DNA of 64,000 nt from Actinomadura parmotrematis (GTDB lineage Bacteria; Actinomycetota; Actinomycetes; Streptosporangiales; Streptosporangiaceae), in assembly GCF_019458805.1 (NCBI RefSeq), contig NZ_JAIBOA010000015.1:1-64000 (forward strand), in the 5' to 3' direction. A program made the position numbers and the translations under genes. Shown piece by piece: positions 8,564 through 17,566 of the stretch. Below the pieces are notes generated by a model. The model saw only the letters and a program-made list of their open reading frames with translations. It ran no database searches and was not told the DNA's origin. Position 1 is the stretch's first letter. Each line of letters starts with the position of its first letter.

Positions 8564-8790
8564 CTTGCGGGGCCGCGCGCGAGGCTCCGCAACGCCGGCG
8601 CGCCCCAGGCCGGCCATGACCGAGATCGCCACCCACCAGCCACCGGACCGCCGACTCCGCGAACCGCGATCCGCGTGAGAATCCGCGCGTGAACGCCTCC
8701 GGCGCTCACAGCCGAGCGCCGCCCCGAACGTCCAGCAGCTCCACGTTTCGCGCCCGTTCCCGGGCATCCCACCCCCTTGGAGAAACGAAC

Positions 8791-10077
8791 ATGCACGCTG
8801 CGCCCACCCCCGCCCCCACCCCCGCCCCCGCCCGCAGGCTGAGGAGGCTGCGGTCCGCGGCCGCCGCGGCCGTCCTGGCCGCCGGCGCCGTCGCGCCGGC
8901 CGTCACCTCCGCCGGAGCCGCGCACGCGGCGCCGGCGCTCCAGGAGGTGATGTTCGTCGGCAACAACTGGGAGGGCACCGCCGACGTCATCGCCTCCAGC
9001 GGCGACTTCCACAAGATCGGCCGGATCAACGTCATCCCCGACAAGGCCGAGCGGCTGGCCGCGATCTACACCAACCCGATCAACCTCGTGGTCTTCCTCG
9101 GCATCCGCCAGACCGCGGGCGAGGGCCACGACCAGTTCGTGGACGACATGTACTCCACCCCCGACGGCACGGCGATGGTGGTCTCCCGGCCCAGCTTCGG
9201 CGACGTCGTCTCCATCGACCTGGCCACCGACAAGGTCAAGTGGCGGTTCCCGGTCTCGGGCTACCGCTCGGACCACATGGCGCTGTCCCCCGACGGGACC
9301 AGGGTCGCGGTCTCCTCGTCGCTGTCCAACAGCGTCTACGTGCTCGACATCAACACCGGCAGGCAGCTCGGCTCGTTCGCCACCGGCGCCAAGCCGCACG
9401 AGAACATCTTCACCCCCGACGGGAAGATCTGGAACATGTCGATCGGCGAGGTCAACAACGACCTCGACGCGCCCTGGCAGGACTTCCTCAAGGGCGACCG
9501 GCACATCACCGTCGCCGACGCCTCCACCTACAAGGTCGTCAGGACCATCGACATGCGCTCGCGGCTGGACGCCTTCGGCCGCAAGGACCTGTCCAACGCG
9601 GTCCGGCCCGCGGTGTTCAGCCCCGACTTCGCCAAGCTGTACTTCCAGGTCTCCTACTTCAACGGCCTGGTGGAGTACGACGTCGCCACCGACAAGGTCA
9701 CCCGCGTCAAGACCCTGCCCAAGAACCCCGCCACCAGCGACGACCGCACCACCTTCGTCAACGACTCCCGCCACCACGGCCTGTCCATGAACGCCGACGG
9801 CTCCAAGCTGTGCGTCGCCGGCACCATGGACGACTACGCCACCGTCGTCGACCGCGCCACCCTCCAGGAGGGCCCGCTCGTCACCGCCTCCAAGCCCTAC
9901 TGGGCGACCGTGAGCGGCGACGGCGCGTCCTGCGTCATCTCCGAGAGCGGCGCCGACCAGGTCACCGCGATCAGCTTCGCCACCGGCCAGAAGACCGTGT
10001 CGGTGCCCGTGGGCGACCACCCCCAGCGCGTCCGCATCGCCCACATCCCCGCCGGCTGGACCGGCTCCACCAGCTGA
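8791..10077 (+). CDS. Secreted YVTN-type beta-propeller protein
   Basis: ATG 8791 is preceded by GGAGAAA and begins a long basic N-region followed by a hydrophobic signal sequence ending AGAAHAAPA, so the 428-residue protein should be exported. The mature part consists of repeated blades with motifs such as MALSPDGTRVAVSSSLSNSV, FTPDGK and VFSPDFAKLYF, typical of YVTN/lactonase-like seven-bladed propellers. No catalytic set can be assigned; related proteins are often binding or quinoprotein-like. Control by the divergent TetR gene is likely given the shared operator, and a terminator follows at 10096. Confidence 0.82.
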   Translation: MHAAPTPAPTPAPARRLRRLRSAAAAAVLAAGAVAPAVTSAGAAHAAPALQEVMFVGNNWEGTADVIASSGDFHKIGRINVIPDKAERLAAIYTNPINLVVFLGIRQTAGEGHDQFVDDMYSTPDGTAMVVSRPSFGDVVSIDLATDKVKWRFPVSGYRSDHMALSPDGTRVAVSSSLSNSVYVLDINTGRQLGSFATGAKPHENIFTPDGKIWNMSIGEVNNDLDAPWQDFLKGDRHITVADASTYKVVRTIDMRSRLDAFGRKDLSNAVRPAVFSPDFAKLYFQVSYFNGLVEYDVATDKVTRVKTLPKNPATSDDRTTFVNDSRHHGLSMNADGSKLCVAGTMDDYATVVDRATLQEGPLVTASKPYWATVSGDGASCVISESGADQVTAISFATGQKTVSVPVGDHPQRVRIAHIPAGWTGSTS

Positions 10078-10095
10078 CCGCTTCCCCGATCTCCA

Positions 10096-10134
10096 GGGCG
10101 TAGGGGCGGGCACGCAGGAGCCGCCCCTACGCCC
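10096..10134 (+). terminator. Hairpin terminator after beta-propeller gene
   Basis: A perfect 14-bp stem (GGGCGTAGGGGCGG paired with CCGCCCCTACGCCC) with an 11-base loop starts 19 bp after the stop codon. There is no U-tract, as is common in actinomycetes. The remainder of the 10078-10444 gap holds no gene I can support. Confidence 0.75.
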
Positions 10135-10444
10135 CGGCCACCGTCTCCCATCAGCTTCTTCGGCTGAGGACACCCGGCGGCGCGCCGCCGCCTGCACCGC
10201 GCCGGCCGAACCACTGCCCCACCAGCCACCTGACCGGGGACCGTTCCGGGGACGAGCGCAGCCTCGGCGTGGCGAGGATGCCGCCGCGGCCGGTGCGGGT
10301 GAGCCGGGTCGGCGCCGAACCATGTGCCGTCGTGCCGTTGTGACGGCGGTGTCCGGGCCGTCGGCGAGTGCGCGGCGGCGCTCCCGGGCGGCCGACGTCG
10401 GTAGGCTCGCCGGGAATCTCCCGTGAAAGGACGGCTGCCGCGCT

Positions 10445-11041
10445 GTGGACCTGGGCATCATCGGGCAGGCGGCCGGGCTGTTCGCCGTCACCAACATCGA
10501 CGACATTCTGATCCTGGCGCTGTTCTTCGCCCAGGGCGCCGGGCACCGGGGCGTCACGCGCGCCATCGCGGTCGGTCAGTACCTGGGGTTCGCGGCCATC
10601 CTCGCCGTCGCGGTGGCGGCCGCTTTCGGTGCCACGTTCCTGCCCGAGGACGCCATCCCCTACCTGGGGCTGCTGCCGCTCGCGCTCGGCGTCAAGGCCG
10701 CGGTGCAGGCGTGGCGGCACCGCCACGACACCCAAGAGGAGAGGCAGGCGGCCGAGGGCGGTCCCAGGCCGTTGGAGGTGGCCGCGGTCACCTTCGCCAA
10801 CGGCGGCGACAACATCGGCATCTACGTCCCGGTCTTCGCCACCGCGGGCGCCGGCGGCATGAGCGCCTACGCGGTGGTCTTCCTGATCCTGGTCGCGGTG
10901 TGGGTCGCGGCCGGCCGCTACTTCGCCACCCGCCCCGCCATCGCCAAGGCACTCAGCCGGTGGGGCCACATTCTGCTGCCCGCCGTGCTGATCGGCATCG
11001 GAGCGCTCATCCTCGTCGAGGGCGGAGCCTTCGGCCTGTAG
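10445..11041 (+). CDS. CadD-family cadmium resistance transporter
   Basis: The 198-residue integral membrane protein begins FAVTNIDDILILALFFAQG and has a second related motif (VTFANGGDNIGIYVPVFA), the two acidic membrane motifs of the CadD cadmium resistance/LysE-like superfamily. About five or six transmembrane helices are visible with a charged linker at residues ~95-115. Export of a divalent metal is the family role; the actual substrate is not shown. GTG 10445 is the start, with AGGA 14 nt upstream. It appears to be a single-gene unit. Confidence 0.8.
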   Translation: MDLGIIGQAAGLFAVTNIDDILILALFFAQGAGHRGVTRAIAVGQYLGFAAILAVAVAAAFGATFLPEDAIPYLGLLPLALGVKAAVQAWRHRHDTQEERQAAEGGPRPLEVAAVTFANGGDNIGIYVPVFATAGAGGMSAYAVVFLILVAVWVAAGRYFATRPAIAKALSRWGHILLPAVLIGIGALILVEGGAFGL

Positions 11042-11383
11042 CCCCTTCGCCGCGTTCGCTGTTGGTGTCGAGATGGACGCTGTGGCATTCCCGTGCCAGG
11101 CCGGCGGCAGTCTGCCCAAGTGTTCAGCCGGCCGTTCGTTTTGCAGGGTGATTCGTCCAGTTCACCTCTCACGTTCGGTGAACGCAAGGCGGCTTCCTGG
11201 GCGGCCTAGAGGTGCTGAACTCGTTGCTGGAACACGCAGGGACGCTCTTTGTTCCTCGGTCGGTTCCCAGCAGGCGGGTGGGGATCGCCGAGGGCGGCTC
11301 GCCGAGCGAACACGGGGACGGAACGGGGCGAAACCGGCAGGGGATAGGCCGGGCATTTTCGCGTTTGGGCTGGTCAGGGTGGG
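11042..11383. other. Intergenic stretch downstream of tRNA-Lys
   Basis: This 342-bp region between the CadD gene and the 3' end of tRNA-Lys has no ORF with coding character and no recognised repeat, integrase remnant or duplicated tRNA 3' end. It is somewhat less GC-rich than its neighbours. I see nothing further in it. Confidence 0.5.
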
Positions 11384-11456
11384 TGGGTCGCGTGGGACTC
11401 GAACCCACAACCTACGGATTAAAAGTCCGGAGCTCTGCCAATTGAGCTAGCGACCC
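11384..11456 (-). tRNA. tRNA-Lys (anticodon TTT)
   Basis: The minus strand folds as a 73-nt tRNA: acceptor stem GGGTCGC/GCGACCC with discriminator A, D-arm GCTC/GAGC, anticodon arm CCGGA-CTTTTAA-TCCGT with TTT as anticodon, and T-arm GTGGG-TTCGAGT-CCCAC. CCA is not encoded (CCC follows). A TAGGAT hexamer about 50 nt upstream (11504-11509, minus strand) could be its -10 box. Confidence 0.95.
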
Positions 11457-11565
11457 TCGGGGCGTGCGGTGCGGCGTACATGGGTTGTACGGGCGGGCTG
11501 TCGATCCTACAGGTCCCGGTTCGAGTGTAGGGATCTGAGGCGGTGGTCGCATCCGGGTATGGGGG

Positions 11566-11775
11566 TCAGCCGGTGGGGGTGAGCATGCGGCGGACGACCT
11601 CCTCGGGGCCGCCGTCGGGGACGAAGAGGCCGCGGAGGGCGCCGCCGGCGAGGCGGACGTTCCACCAGCCGCCGCCCTCGTCGGTGAAGGAGCCGATGAG
11701 GGCGCCCGTCTCGTGGTCGATCGCGAAGTAGCCGCCGGTGTGTTGCTGGCGGATGTCGATGCGCCAGTCGCTCAT
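11566..11775 (-). CDS. Small conserved-looking hypothetical protein
   Basis: This 69-residue protein starts MSDWRIDIRQQHTGGYFAID and has a balanced composition with aromatic residues (GGGWWNVRL) and an amphipathic C-terminal helix, unlike frame-shadow translations in this GC-rich DNA. It is divergent from the dienelactone hydrolase gene with 83 bp between starts. I do not recognise the family. Confidence 0.6.
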   Translation of the reverse strand: MSDWRIDIRQQHTGGYFAIDHETGALIGSFTDEGGGWWNVRLAGGALRGLFVPDGGPEEVVRRMLTPTG

Positions 11776-11858
11776 GCCCCCTACATCGGAGCGGATGGCC
11801 TCGGTGGTTGCAGGGTGGCGGGAAGTCGCTCCGGGCGGGGCTGGGCGATGATGAGGGG

Positions 11859-12551
11859 ATGACGACGAAGGTGGCCGTTCCGGACGGCGAGTTCGATCTG
11901 CACGTGTGGCTGCCCGAGGCGGGACGGGGGCCGGGGGTCCTGCTCATCCAGGAGATCTTCGGGGTGGGGGAGTACATCCGCGCGGTGGCGGAGGACCTGG
12001 CGGGGCTCGGGTACGTGGTGGCCGCGCCCGACCTGTTCTGGCGGATGGAGCCGAACTGGACGGTGCAGGCCACGCCCGAGACGATGCCGCAGGCGATGGA
12101 GGCGCAGGCGCGGTTCGACCAGGCCAAGGGGCTGGACGATCTGGAGGCGTCGCTGGCGAAGCTCGTCGAGATGCCCGAGGTGGCCGGGAAGGTGGGGGCG
12201 CTCGGGTTCTGCATGGGCGGGACGCTCGCCTACCTGCTGGCGGCACGGACGGATCTGGACGCTGTCGTGTCGTTTTACGGGTCCGGTGTCGCGGGGGCGC
12301 TGGATCAGATCGACCGGATCGGGGGGCCGCTGCTGTTCGTCTTCGGGGGCAGCGACCCCTACATCTCGCGGGAGAGCGTCGCGGAGGTCGAGCGGGCGGC
12401 GGAGACGCGCCCGAACATCGACATCGCGGTCGTCGAGCAGGGCGGGCACGCCTTCCACAACCGCACGTCGCAGATGTTCTACCAGGAGGAGCCCGCCAAG
12501 GAGGGCTGGGCGCTCGCGGAGGACTTCCTGCGCCGGCATCTGGCGTCCTAG
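11859..12551 (+). CDS. Dienelactone hydrolase family protein
   Basis: The 230-residue alpha/beta hydrolase has the DLH nucleophile elbow GFCMGG (Cys near residue 118), the upstream QEIFG motif whose Glu positions the Cys, an Asp in GGSDPY and the His in GGHAFHN, giving the Cys-Asp-His triad of carboxymethylenebutenolidase. The family opens dienelactones in chlorocatechol breakdown, but most actinobacterial homologues have unknown substrates and no aromatic pathway genes are nearby. ATG 11859 fits the family N-terminus; a purine-rich GAGGGG abuts it. Confidence 0.88.
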   Translation: MTTKVAVPDGEFDLHVWLPEAGRGPGVLLIQEIFGVGEYIRAVAEDLAGLGYVVAAPDLFWRMEPNWTVQATPETMPQAMEAQARFDQAKGLDDLEASLAKLVEMPEVAGKVGALGFCMGGTLAYLLAARTDLDAVVSFYGSGVAGALDQIDRIGGPLLFVFGGSDPYISRESVAEVERAAETRPNIDIAVVEQGGHAFHNRTSQMFYQEEPAKEGWALAEDFLRRHLAS

Positions 12552-12684
12552 GACGCCCAGGGCGGCAGCGGCTCGGTCAGAGCGAGGGCGGCCGCCACGG
12601 CGACGGTCACGGCGCCCGCGACGCCGTCGGGGTGCGGGTGGGAGACCTCGGCGGAGACGGCGGCCTCGCGGGCGGTCAGGGGGT

Positions 12685-15237
12685 TCAGGATCCCAGGGGG
12701 AGGCGGGCGAGCTCGCGGCGGGACGCGACGCCGAGCTTGGGATACGCCTTGTAGAGGTGGTACTCGACGGTGCGGGGGCTGAGGAACAGGCGGGCGGCGA
12801 TCTCGCGGCTGCTGGTGCCCTCGGCGGCGAGGCGGACGACCTGCAGCTCCTGCGGCGTGAGCTGGTTCAGCAGGCCGGGCGCGGGCGGGGCGGCGTCGGG
12901 CGCGCCGGTCGCGCGCAGCTCGGCGCGGGCGCGCTCGGCCCAGGGGGCGGCGCGGAGCGACGCGAAGGTCTTGAGGGCGGAACGGAGCGGGTCGCGGGCG
13001 TCGGCGCGGCGGCGGTGGCGGCGCAGCCACTCGCCGTGCAGCAGCTCGGTCCGGGCGCGCTCGAACGGGCGGGACGTCGCGGGGTGCAGCCCGGCGGCGC
13101 GGACGAAGGGGGCCTCGTCGTCGGCCAGCAGCGCGGCGTTGCGGGCGGCGATGGCGAGGGCCCAGGGCTGGCCGCCCGCCTCCGCCCAGGCGGCGAAGCG
13201 GGCGGCGGCGGGGCGGGCGCGGCCGGGGTCGCCGAGGCGGACGGCGGCCTCGACGAGGTCGGCGCTCGCGGGGAAGGCGCCGAGGGCGTGCCGGCGCGGG
13301 CCGTCCGCGATCTCCTCCAGCAGGGCGGCGGCGGCCGCGTGGTCGCCGGTGCCGAGCAGGAGGAGGGCGCGGGCGTGGTCGGCGAAGCCGCCGCCGGGCG
13401 CGGGCGCGCCGGCGGTGAGGGCGTGCAGCCGGTCCGCGTCGCCCTCGACGGCGGCGATGCGCGCCTCGACGGCGCCGAGGCGGCGGGCGCGGCGGTCCAG
13501 GCAGGTGTCGCGGGCGAGGGTGCGGGCCTCGGCGATGGCGGCGGCGGCGTCGGCGTGCCGGCCGGTCGCGATCTGGACCTGGGCGAGCGACTGCAGGAGC
13601 GTCGGCAGCGCGCCGATGAGGCCGTGCCGCCGGTCGTGCTCGATCTGCGCGGTGGCCAGGTCCAGGGCGGTCTCGTCCGCGCCGACGATCAGGGCGGCGT
13701 GCAGGGCCCGCGCGCGGTCGCCCGGCTCGGTGGCGAGGCGGCGCAGGAGGGGGAGTCCGGCGGCGTGGTCGCCCGCGGCGATGAGGGCCATGCCCTGGAC
13801 GGCGAGGTCGTCCGGGAGGAGTTCGGCGGTCCGGCGGATGACGGCGGTCTCGCCGGCGATCCAGCCGTAGGTCGCGGCGTCGGGGTGAGCCGTGGGGAGG
13901 GCGGCGAGCATGCGGGCGGCGGCGGCCGCGTCGCCGCGCTCGAACTCCGCGGCCGCGCGGACGCGGGTCGCGCGGGTTCCGCCGGGGGCGAGCAGGTCCG
14001 CATTGAGGGCGGCCTTGTCGGCCTCGTCGATCGAACCGGTGTCCAGCAGTGTTTCGGCTGCGGAGAGGAGACGCTGCGCGCGCGCGGCGGGAGCCGGGGT
14101 GAGTTCGGCGGCGCTCAGGAGCAGGGACGCCGCCGTGGTGTGGCCGCCGCGGCTGCGCGCGCGCTCGGCGGTGGAGACGAGGTCGGCGGCGACGTCCTCG
14201 TCGGGTCCGGTCGCGGCGGCGGCGCGGTGCCGGACGCCGCAGTCGGCGTCGTCGGCGGAGTCGGCGAGCGCCTGGTGCGCGGCGATGCGCTGGGTCGAGA
14301 CGGCGTGGGCGTAGGCGGCGTTGCGGATCAGCGGATGCCGGAAGGACAGCGAGGAGCCGTCGACGTCGACCAGCCGCGCGCGCTCGGCCGGCTCCAGGTC
14401 GGCCAACCCGACGCCCATCGTTTCGGCCGCTCGCAGGAGCGACGGCATGTAGCCGCGTCCTTCGGCGGCCGCCAGCAGCAGCATCAGCCGGGTCGCCTCC
14501 GGCAGCGCGTCGATCTGCGCCTTGAAGGAGGCGAGGACCCGTTCGGTGACGGCGAGGGGTTTCGCGCCGCGCGGCACGCAAGGAGCGGCTGCGGCGAATT
14601 CCAGCAGGGCGAGGGGATTGCCGTCGGATTCGGCGATGACGCGGTCGCGCAGGGCGGGCGCTAGACCCTGCTCGGCGAGCAGCGCGCGCGCAGCGTCGAG
14701 CGGGAGCCGGGGGAGCGCCAGTTCGGGCAGGCCGGTCCCGGTGAGCCCGTCGTCGCGGGTGGCGAGCAGCATGACGACGCGCTCGGCGCCGAGCCGCCGC
14801 GCCGCGAACATCAGCGCGCCCGCCGACGCGGTGTCGAGCCACTGCGCGTCGTCGGCGAGCAGCAGGACGGGGCTCTCCTCGGCGAGATCGGCGAGCAGGG
14901 TGAGCAGCGCGAGGCCCGTCGTGAAGCGGTCCGGCCCGGCGCGCTCCAGGCCGAGCGCGCCGCGCAGCGCGCCCGCCTGCGGGGCGGGCAGCCGCTCCAG
15001 CCGGTCGCGCAGCGGCCAGACGAGCTGGTTCAGGCCGGCGAACGCGATGCCGGACTCGGCCTCGAAGCCGGTGACGCGGAGCACCCGCAGATCCGGTGCC
15101 GCCGCCGCCTCCAGCAGCGCCGTCTTGCCGATGCCGGCCTCGCCGCGCAGCACCAGCACGCCGCTGCCGTCCCCGCGGCGCGCGGCGTCCACCAGTTCCG
15201 CGACGCGCCGCCGCTCGTCGTCCCGCCCGTAGAGCAC
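12685..15237 (-). CDS. LuxR-family ATP-binding (LAL) transcriptional regulator
   Basis: This 850-residue regulator starts with an AAA-type ATPase (Walker A GEAGIGKT at about residues 31-38; LLLADDAQWLD as Walker B), has a long helical tetratricopeptide-like middle region, and ends in a LuxR helix-turn-helix (LTPQELQVVRLAAEGTSSRE). Large ATP-binding LuxR regulators of this kind often activate adjacent catabolic or secondary-metabolite genes. The start GTG 15237 has no Shine-Dalgarno and a TAGTTT hexamer ends 6 nt before it. It is divergent from the Old Yellow Enzyme gene, its most likely target. Confidence 0.9.
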   Translation of the reverse strand: MLYGRDDERRRVAELVDAARRGDGSGVLVLRGEAGIGKTALLEAAAAPDLRVLRVTGFEAESGIAFAGLNQLVWPLRDRLERLPAPQAGALRGALGLERAGPDRFTTGLALLTLLADLAEESPVLLLADDAQWLDTASAGALMFAARRLGAERVVMLLATRDDGLTGTGLPELALPRLPLDAARALLAEQGLAPALRDRVIAESDGNPLALLEFAAAAPCVPRGAKPLAVTERVLASFKAQIDALPEATRLMLLLAAAEGRGYMPSLLRAAETMGVGLADLEPAERARLVDVDGSSLSFRHPLIRNAAYAHAVSTQRIAAHQALADSADDADCGVRHRAAAATGPDEDVAADLVSTAERARSRGGHTTAASLLLSAAELTPAPAARAQRLLSAAETLLDTGSIDEADKAALNADLLAPGGTRATRVRAAAEFERGDAAAAARMLAALPTAHPDAATYGWIAGETAVIRRTAELLPDDLAVQGMALIAAGDHAAGLPLLRRLATEPGDRARALHAALIVGADETALDLATAQIEHDRRHGLIGALPTLLQSLAQVQIATGRHADAAAAIAEARTLARDTCLDRRARRLGAVEARIAAVEGDADRLHALTAGAPAPGGGFADHARALLLLGTGDHAAAAALLEEIADGPRRHALGAFPASADLVEAAVRLGDPGRARPAAARFAAWAEAGGQPWALAIAARNAALLADDEAPFVRAAGLHPATSRPFERARTELLHGEWLRRHRRRADARDPLRSALKTFASLRAAPWAERARAELRATGAPDAAPPAPGLLNQLTPQELQVVRLAAEGTSSREIAARLFLSPRTVEYHLYKAYPKLGVASRRELARLPLGS

Positions 15238-15336
15238 GGGTCCAAACTACGTGCCCGGTTCCCGAAACCGTACGGATTCGGCCGTCGGCGGATGTTCCTA
15301 CCGTTGAGATCTGGAACGCCTAGCGAGGAGAACCTG

Positions 15337-16407
15337 ATGAGCGAGCTGTTCGAGCCCCTGGACGCCGGGAAGCTGCACCTGCGGAACCGGCTGGTGATGG
15401 CGCCGCTGACGCGCAGCCGCGCGTTCGAGGGCGGCCGCGCGACCGAGCTGATGGCCGAGTACTACGCGCAGCGCGCGTCCGCCGGGCTGATCATCACCGA
15501 GGGCGTGCAGCCGAGCGTGCGCGGCCAGGGCTACGTCTGGACGCCGGGCCTGCACGACGCCGGGCAGGTGGCGGCGTGGCGGCGGGTGACGGACGCGGTG
15601 CACGAGCGCGGCGGCACGATCTTCGCGCAGCTGATGAACGCCGGCCGCGTCGCGCACCCGTCGCTCTACCCCGACGGCGGGCTGCCGCTCGCGCCGTCGG
15701 CGCTGGCGTCGGGCGAGGCGATGTGGACGCCGGAGGAGATGCTGGAGCACCCCGTCCCGCAGGAGATGACGGTCGCCGACATCGAGGAGGCCGTCCGCGA
15801 CTTCGCGGCGGCGGCCCGCAACGCCGTCGAGGCAGGGTTCGACGGCGTCGAACTGCACGGCGCCAACGGCTACCTGATCCAGCAGTTCCTGGCCGACGGC
15901 AGCAACCACCGCACCGACGCCTACGGCGGCTCGGTCGAGAACCGCGTCCGGTTCGCGGTGGAGGCGGTGCGGGCCGCCGCGGACGCGATCGGCGCCGACC
16001 GCGTCGGCCTGCGGATCTCGCCCGGCGGCGACGCCAACGGCCTCAGCGAGAGCGACACCCCGGAGCTGTACGCGGCGCTGCTGGCGGAGCTGGCGCCGCT
16101 CGGCCTGGCCTACCTGCACGTCCTGGAGCTCGGCGACCGGGGGCTCACCCGCTCCCTGCGCGCGCAGTGGCCGGGGACGCTGCTGCTCAACCCGCACCCG
16201 GAGCCGGGCGCGTTCCCGGCGAGGCCCGAGTACGGGGAGGAGGCGCTGCGGGCGGGCGACGCGGACGCGATCGTCCTCGGCTCGCTCTGGCTCGCCAACC
16301 CCGACCTGCCCGAGCGGATCAAGGCGGGCGGCCCGTACAACGAGCCCGACCCCGCGACGTTCTACGGCGGCGACCACCGCGGCTACACCGACTACCCGGC
16401 GCTGTAG
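15337..16407 (+). CDS. Old Yellow Enzyme family NADH:flavin oxidoreductase / alkene reductase
   Basis: The 356-residue TIM-barrel flavoenzyme shows the OYE signatures NRLVMAPLTRSRA near the N-terminus (FMN contact Thr), VELHGANGYLIQQFL (substrate-binding His and Asn pair) and SNHRTDAYGGSVENR. It should reduce activated C=C bonds of enones or nitro compounds with NAD(P)H in the cytosol. ATG 15337 has GCGAGGAG upstream; an upstream in-frame TTG lacks support. It is divergent from the LAL regulator and ends at a strong hairpin shared with the NlpC gene. Confidence 0.92.
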   Translation: MSELFEPLDAGKLHLRNRLVMAPLTRSRAFEGGRATELMAEYYAQRASAGLIITEGVQPSVRGQGYVWTPGLHDAGQVAAWRRVTDAVHERGGTIFAQLMNAGRVAHPSLYPDGGLPLAPSALASGEAMWTPEEMLEHPVPQEMTVADIEEAVRDFAAAARNAVEAGFDGVELHGANGYLIQQFLADGSNHRTDAYGGSVENRVRFAVEAVRAAADAIGADRVGLRISPGGDANGLSESDTPELYAALLAELAPLGLAYLHVLELGDRGLTRSLRAQWPGTLLLNPHPEPGAFPARPEYGEEALRAGDADAIVLGSLWLANPDLPERIKAGGPYNEPDPATFYGGDHRGYTDYPAL

Positions 16408-16416
16408 CCGCGGGCC

Positions 16417-16449
16417 GCGCCCCGCACCGCGCCGCGCGGTGCGGGGCGC
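16417..16449. terminator. Bidirectional hairpin terminator
   Basis: A perfect 14-bp stem (GCGCCCCGCACCGC / GCGGTGCGGGGCGC) with a 5-base loop, further flanked by CCGCGGGC/GCCCGCGG. It fills the 49-bp gap between the convergent OYE and NlpC/P60 genes. Confidence 0.75.
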
Positions 16450-16456
16450 CCGCGGA

Positions 16457-16999
16457 TCAGTACCCGGGGCGGACGCCGCCGCTGAACTGCCGCTTGTAGT
16501 AGGAGTTCAGCTTGACCTTCTTCACCCGGCGGCCGGAGCCGGGCGCGTGGATCATGTAGCCCTTGCCGACGTAGATGCCGACGTGGGTGCGGCCCTTGTA
16601 GAAGAACAGCAGGTCGCCGGCCTCGGCGCCCTTCCAGGACACCTTGTACTTGATGCCGCGGTAGATCTGCTGCGTGGTGCGCGGCATCTTCACGCCGGCC
16701 TTCTTCCACGAGCCGCCGGCGAGGCCGGAGCAGTCCCAGGAGCTCGGCCCGGTGCCGCCGTAGCGGTAGCGGTCGCCGATCTGCTTGTAGGCGTAGCGGA
16801 CGGCGTAGTTCGCGCGCGACTTCTGCTTGGCGACCCGGGCCTTGGAGGGCTGGGCGGCGAGGGCGGGCGCCGCCGGCGCCGCGGGGGCGGCCTGGACGGG
16901 CGCGGCCGTCAGCAGCGTGGCGCCGAGGACGGCCGCGGAGGCGACCGCGGCGGCCTTGCGGGCACGCGGGAAGAACGGGGTGGATCGGGGGGTATGCAG
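16457..16999 (-). CDS. Secreted NlpC/P60 (C40) peptidoglycan hydrolase, CTG start
   Basis: The reading frame from 16999 to 16457 gives 180 residues: a signal peptide (basic RARK, hydrophobic core, AAPVQA|AP), an Ala/Pro-rich linker, then a complete NlpC/P60 domain with catalytic Cys in SSWDCSGLAG, His in GRTHVGIYVG and a third polar residue in GYMIHAP. The family cleaves D-Glu/meso-diaminopimelate-type bonds in cell-wall peptides. No ATG, GTG or TTG exists in frame upstream of the catalytic Cys; the only start with a ribosome site is CTG 16999, preceded by AGGAG at 5-nt spacing. A GTG at 16693 would remove the signal and the Cys. It is a tandem paralogue of the gene at 17567-18130 and has the same leader. 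Confidence 0.85.
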   Translation of the reverse strand: MHTPRSTPFFPRARKAAAVASAAVLGATLLTAAPVQAAPAAPAAPALAAQPSKARVAKQKSRANYAVRYAYKQIGDRYRYGGTGPSSWDCSGLAGGSWKKAGVKMPRTTQQIYRGIKYKVSWKGAEAGDLLFFYKGRTHVGIYVGKGYMIHAPGSGRRVKKVKLNSYYKRQFSGGVRPGY

Positions 17000-17014
17000 G
17001 ACGACTCCTGAGCT

Positions 17015-17230
17015 CGCAGGCGATGCCTACCGGGCAAGCCCGTGCGGCCGCACACCGGGGGCGTGCGACGCGGCGGGGGGTTCTCGCGGCGGCGCGCGGG
17101 CACGGCGCAGCCCATGGGAGGTGGCTGCGGAGCCCGCTCGACCGCACTTCCGGCTCCGTGCTCATGGCTGCACGGACGCGGCGACTCGACGGCGCGCACG
17201 CGGCATGGAGACTGGGGATGCCGTGACCGC
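17015..17230 (-). promoter_or_regulatory. Conserved structured 5' leader, possible c-di-AMP (ydaO) riboswitch
   Basis: Read on the minus strand, this region shares two blocks with the leader of the next NlpC gene: CCGCGTCCGYGCAGCC (here 17181-17166) and GCCCGGTAGGCAT (17035-17023), about 130-160 nt apart. The second block ends about 24 nt before the CTG start. In actinomycetes, c-di-AMP riboswitches are known upstream of NlpC/P60 and Rpf hydrolases, and their 3' end carries a similar GGTAGGC element. Several core consensus bases are not obvious, so the assignment is tentative. Confidence 0.5.
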
Positions 17231-17479
17231 ACGTCGACAGTGCTGTTGAGTTGTCGATCCAGCGTCGTGGCCGTGCGGGGGCGGCCACGGCCAGCACCGT
17301 GAACGGCAGGAAGGTAGCCAGGTGCCGGTATATCTGGCAAATCACGGGCGGGTAATGCGGCGCCCCCCGCGTTGTCGATCACTGTGCCGGGGGCCTTCAT
17401 TCCCCCTGCTGCCTGCGCTGATTCCTCGCCATTGGAAGAGATGTGATACGGGTCACAGATGTGGCTCTGGAGAGAGAAA

Positions 17480-17518
17480 GACGTCGCGCCGAGGGCATTC
17501 CACCCTCGGCGCGACGTC
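17480..17518 (-). terminator. 16-bp hairpin terminator after second NlpC gene
   Basis: A perfect stem GACGTCGCGCCGAGGG / CCCTCGGCGCGACGTC with a 7-base loop lies 49 bp past the stop of the upstream NlpC gene. On the minus strand the stem is followed by CTTTCTCTCTCC, a pyrimidine tract. It separates the two NlpC transcription units. The rest of 17000-17566 holds the leader and promoter of the downstream copy. Confidence 0.85.
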
Positions 17519-17566
17519 CCCGTCACGGCCCCGCGAGGCCGCTCCGGGCACGCTCTGCGGTCACCG

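Noticed and set aside
7810..10566. A 918-codon minus-strand frame spanning the beta-propeller gene
   Set aside because: Only its last 215 codons (TetR) are coding; the rest is a shadow of the plus-strand gene and intergenic DNA.
11073..11450. 125-codon ORF ending GSRGTRTHNLRIKSPELCQLS
   Set aside because: The C-terminal part is a translation across the tRNA-Lys gene, a known annotation artefact.
11042..11456. Integration site of a mobile element at tRNA-Lys
   Set aside because: No integrase, no duplicated tRNA 3' end and no foreign gene block was found next to the tRNA.
12552..12684. Extra small gene between the hydrolase and LAL genes on the minus strand
   Set aside because: The open frame is Ala/Val-rich without ribosome site or recognisable domain and is better explained as non-coding.
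12685..16407. Secondary-metabolite cluster suggested by the LAL regulator
   Set aside because: No polyketide synthase, peptide synthetase, terpene or RiPP genes are present; only a divergent Old Yellow Enzyme gene.
16457..16693. 78-codon gene starting at GTG 16693 (and its counterpart at 17803)
   Set aside because: These would lack the catalytic Cys and signal peptide, which are encoded in the same open frame upstream; the CTG starts fit better.
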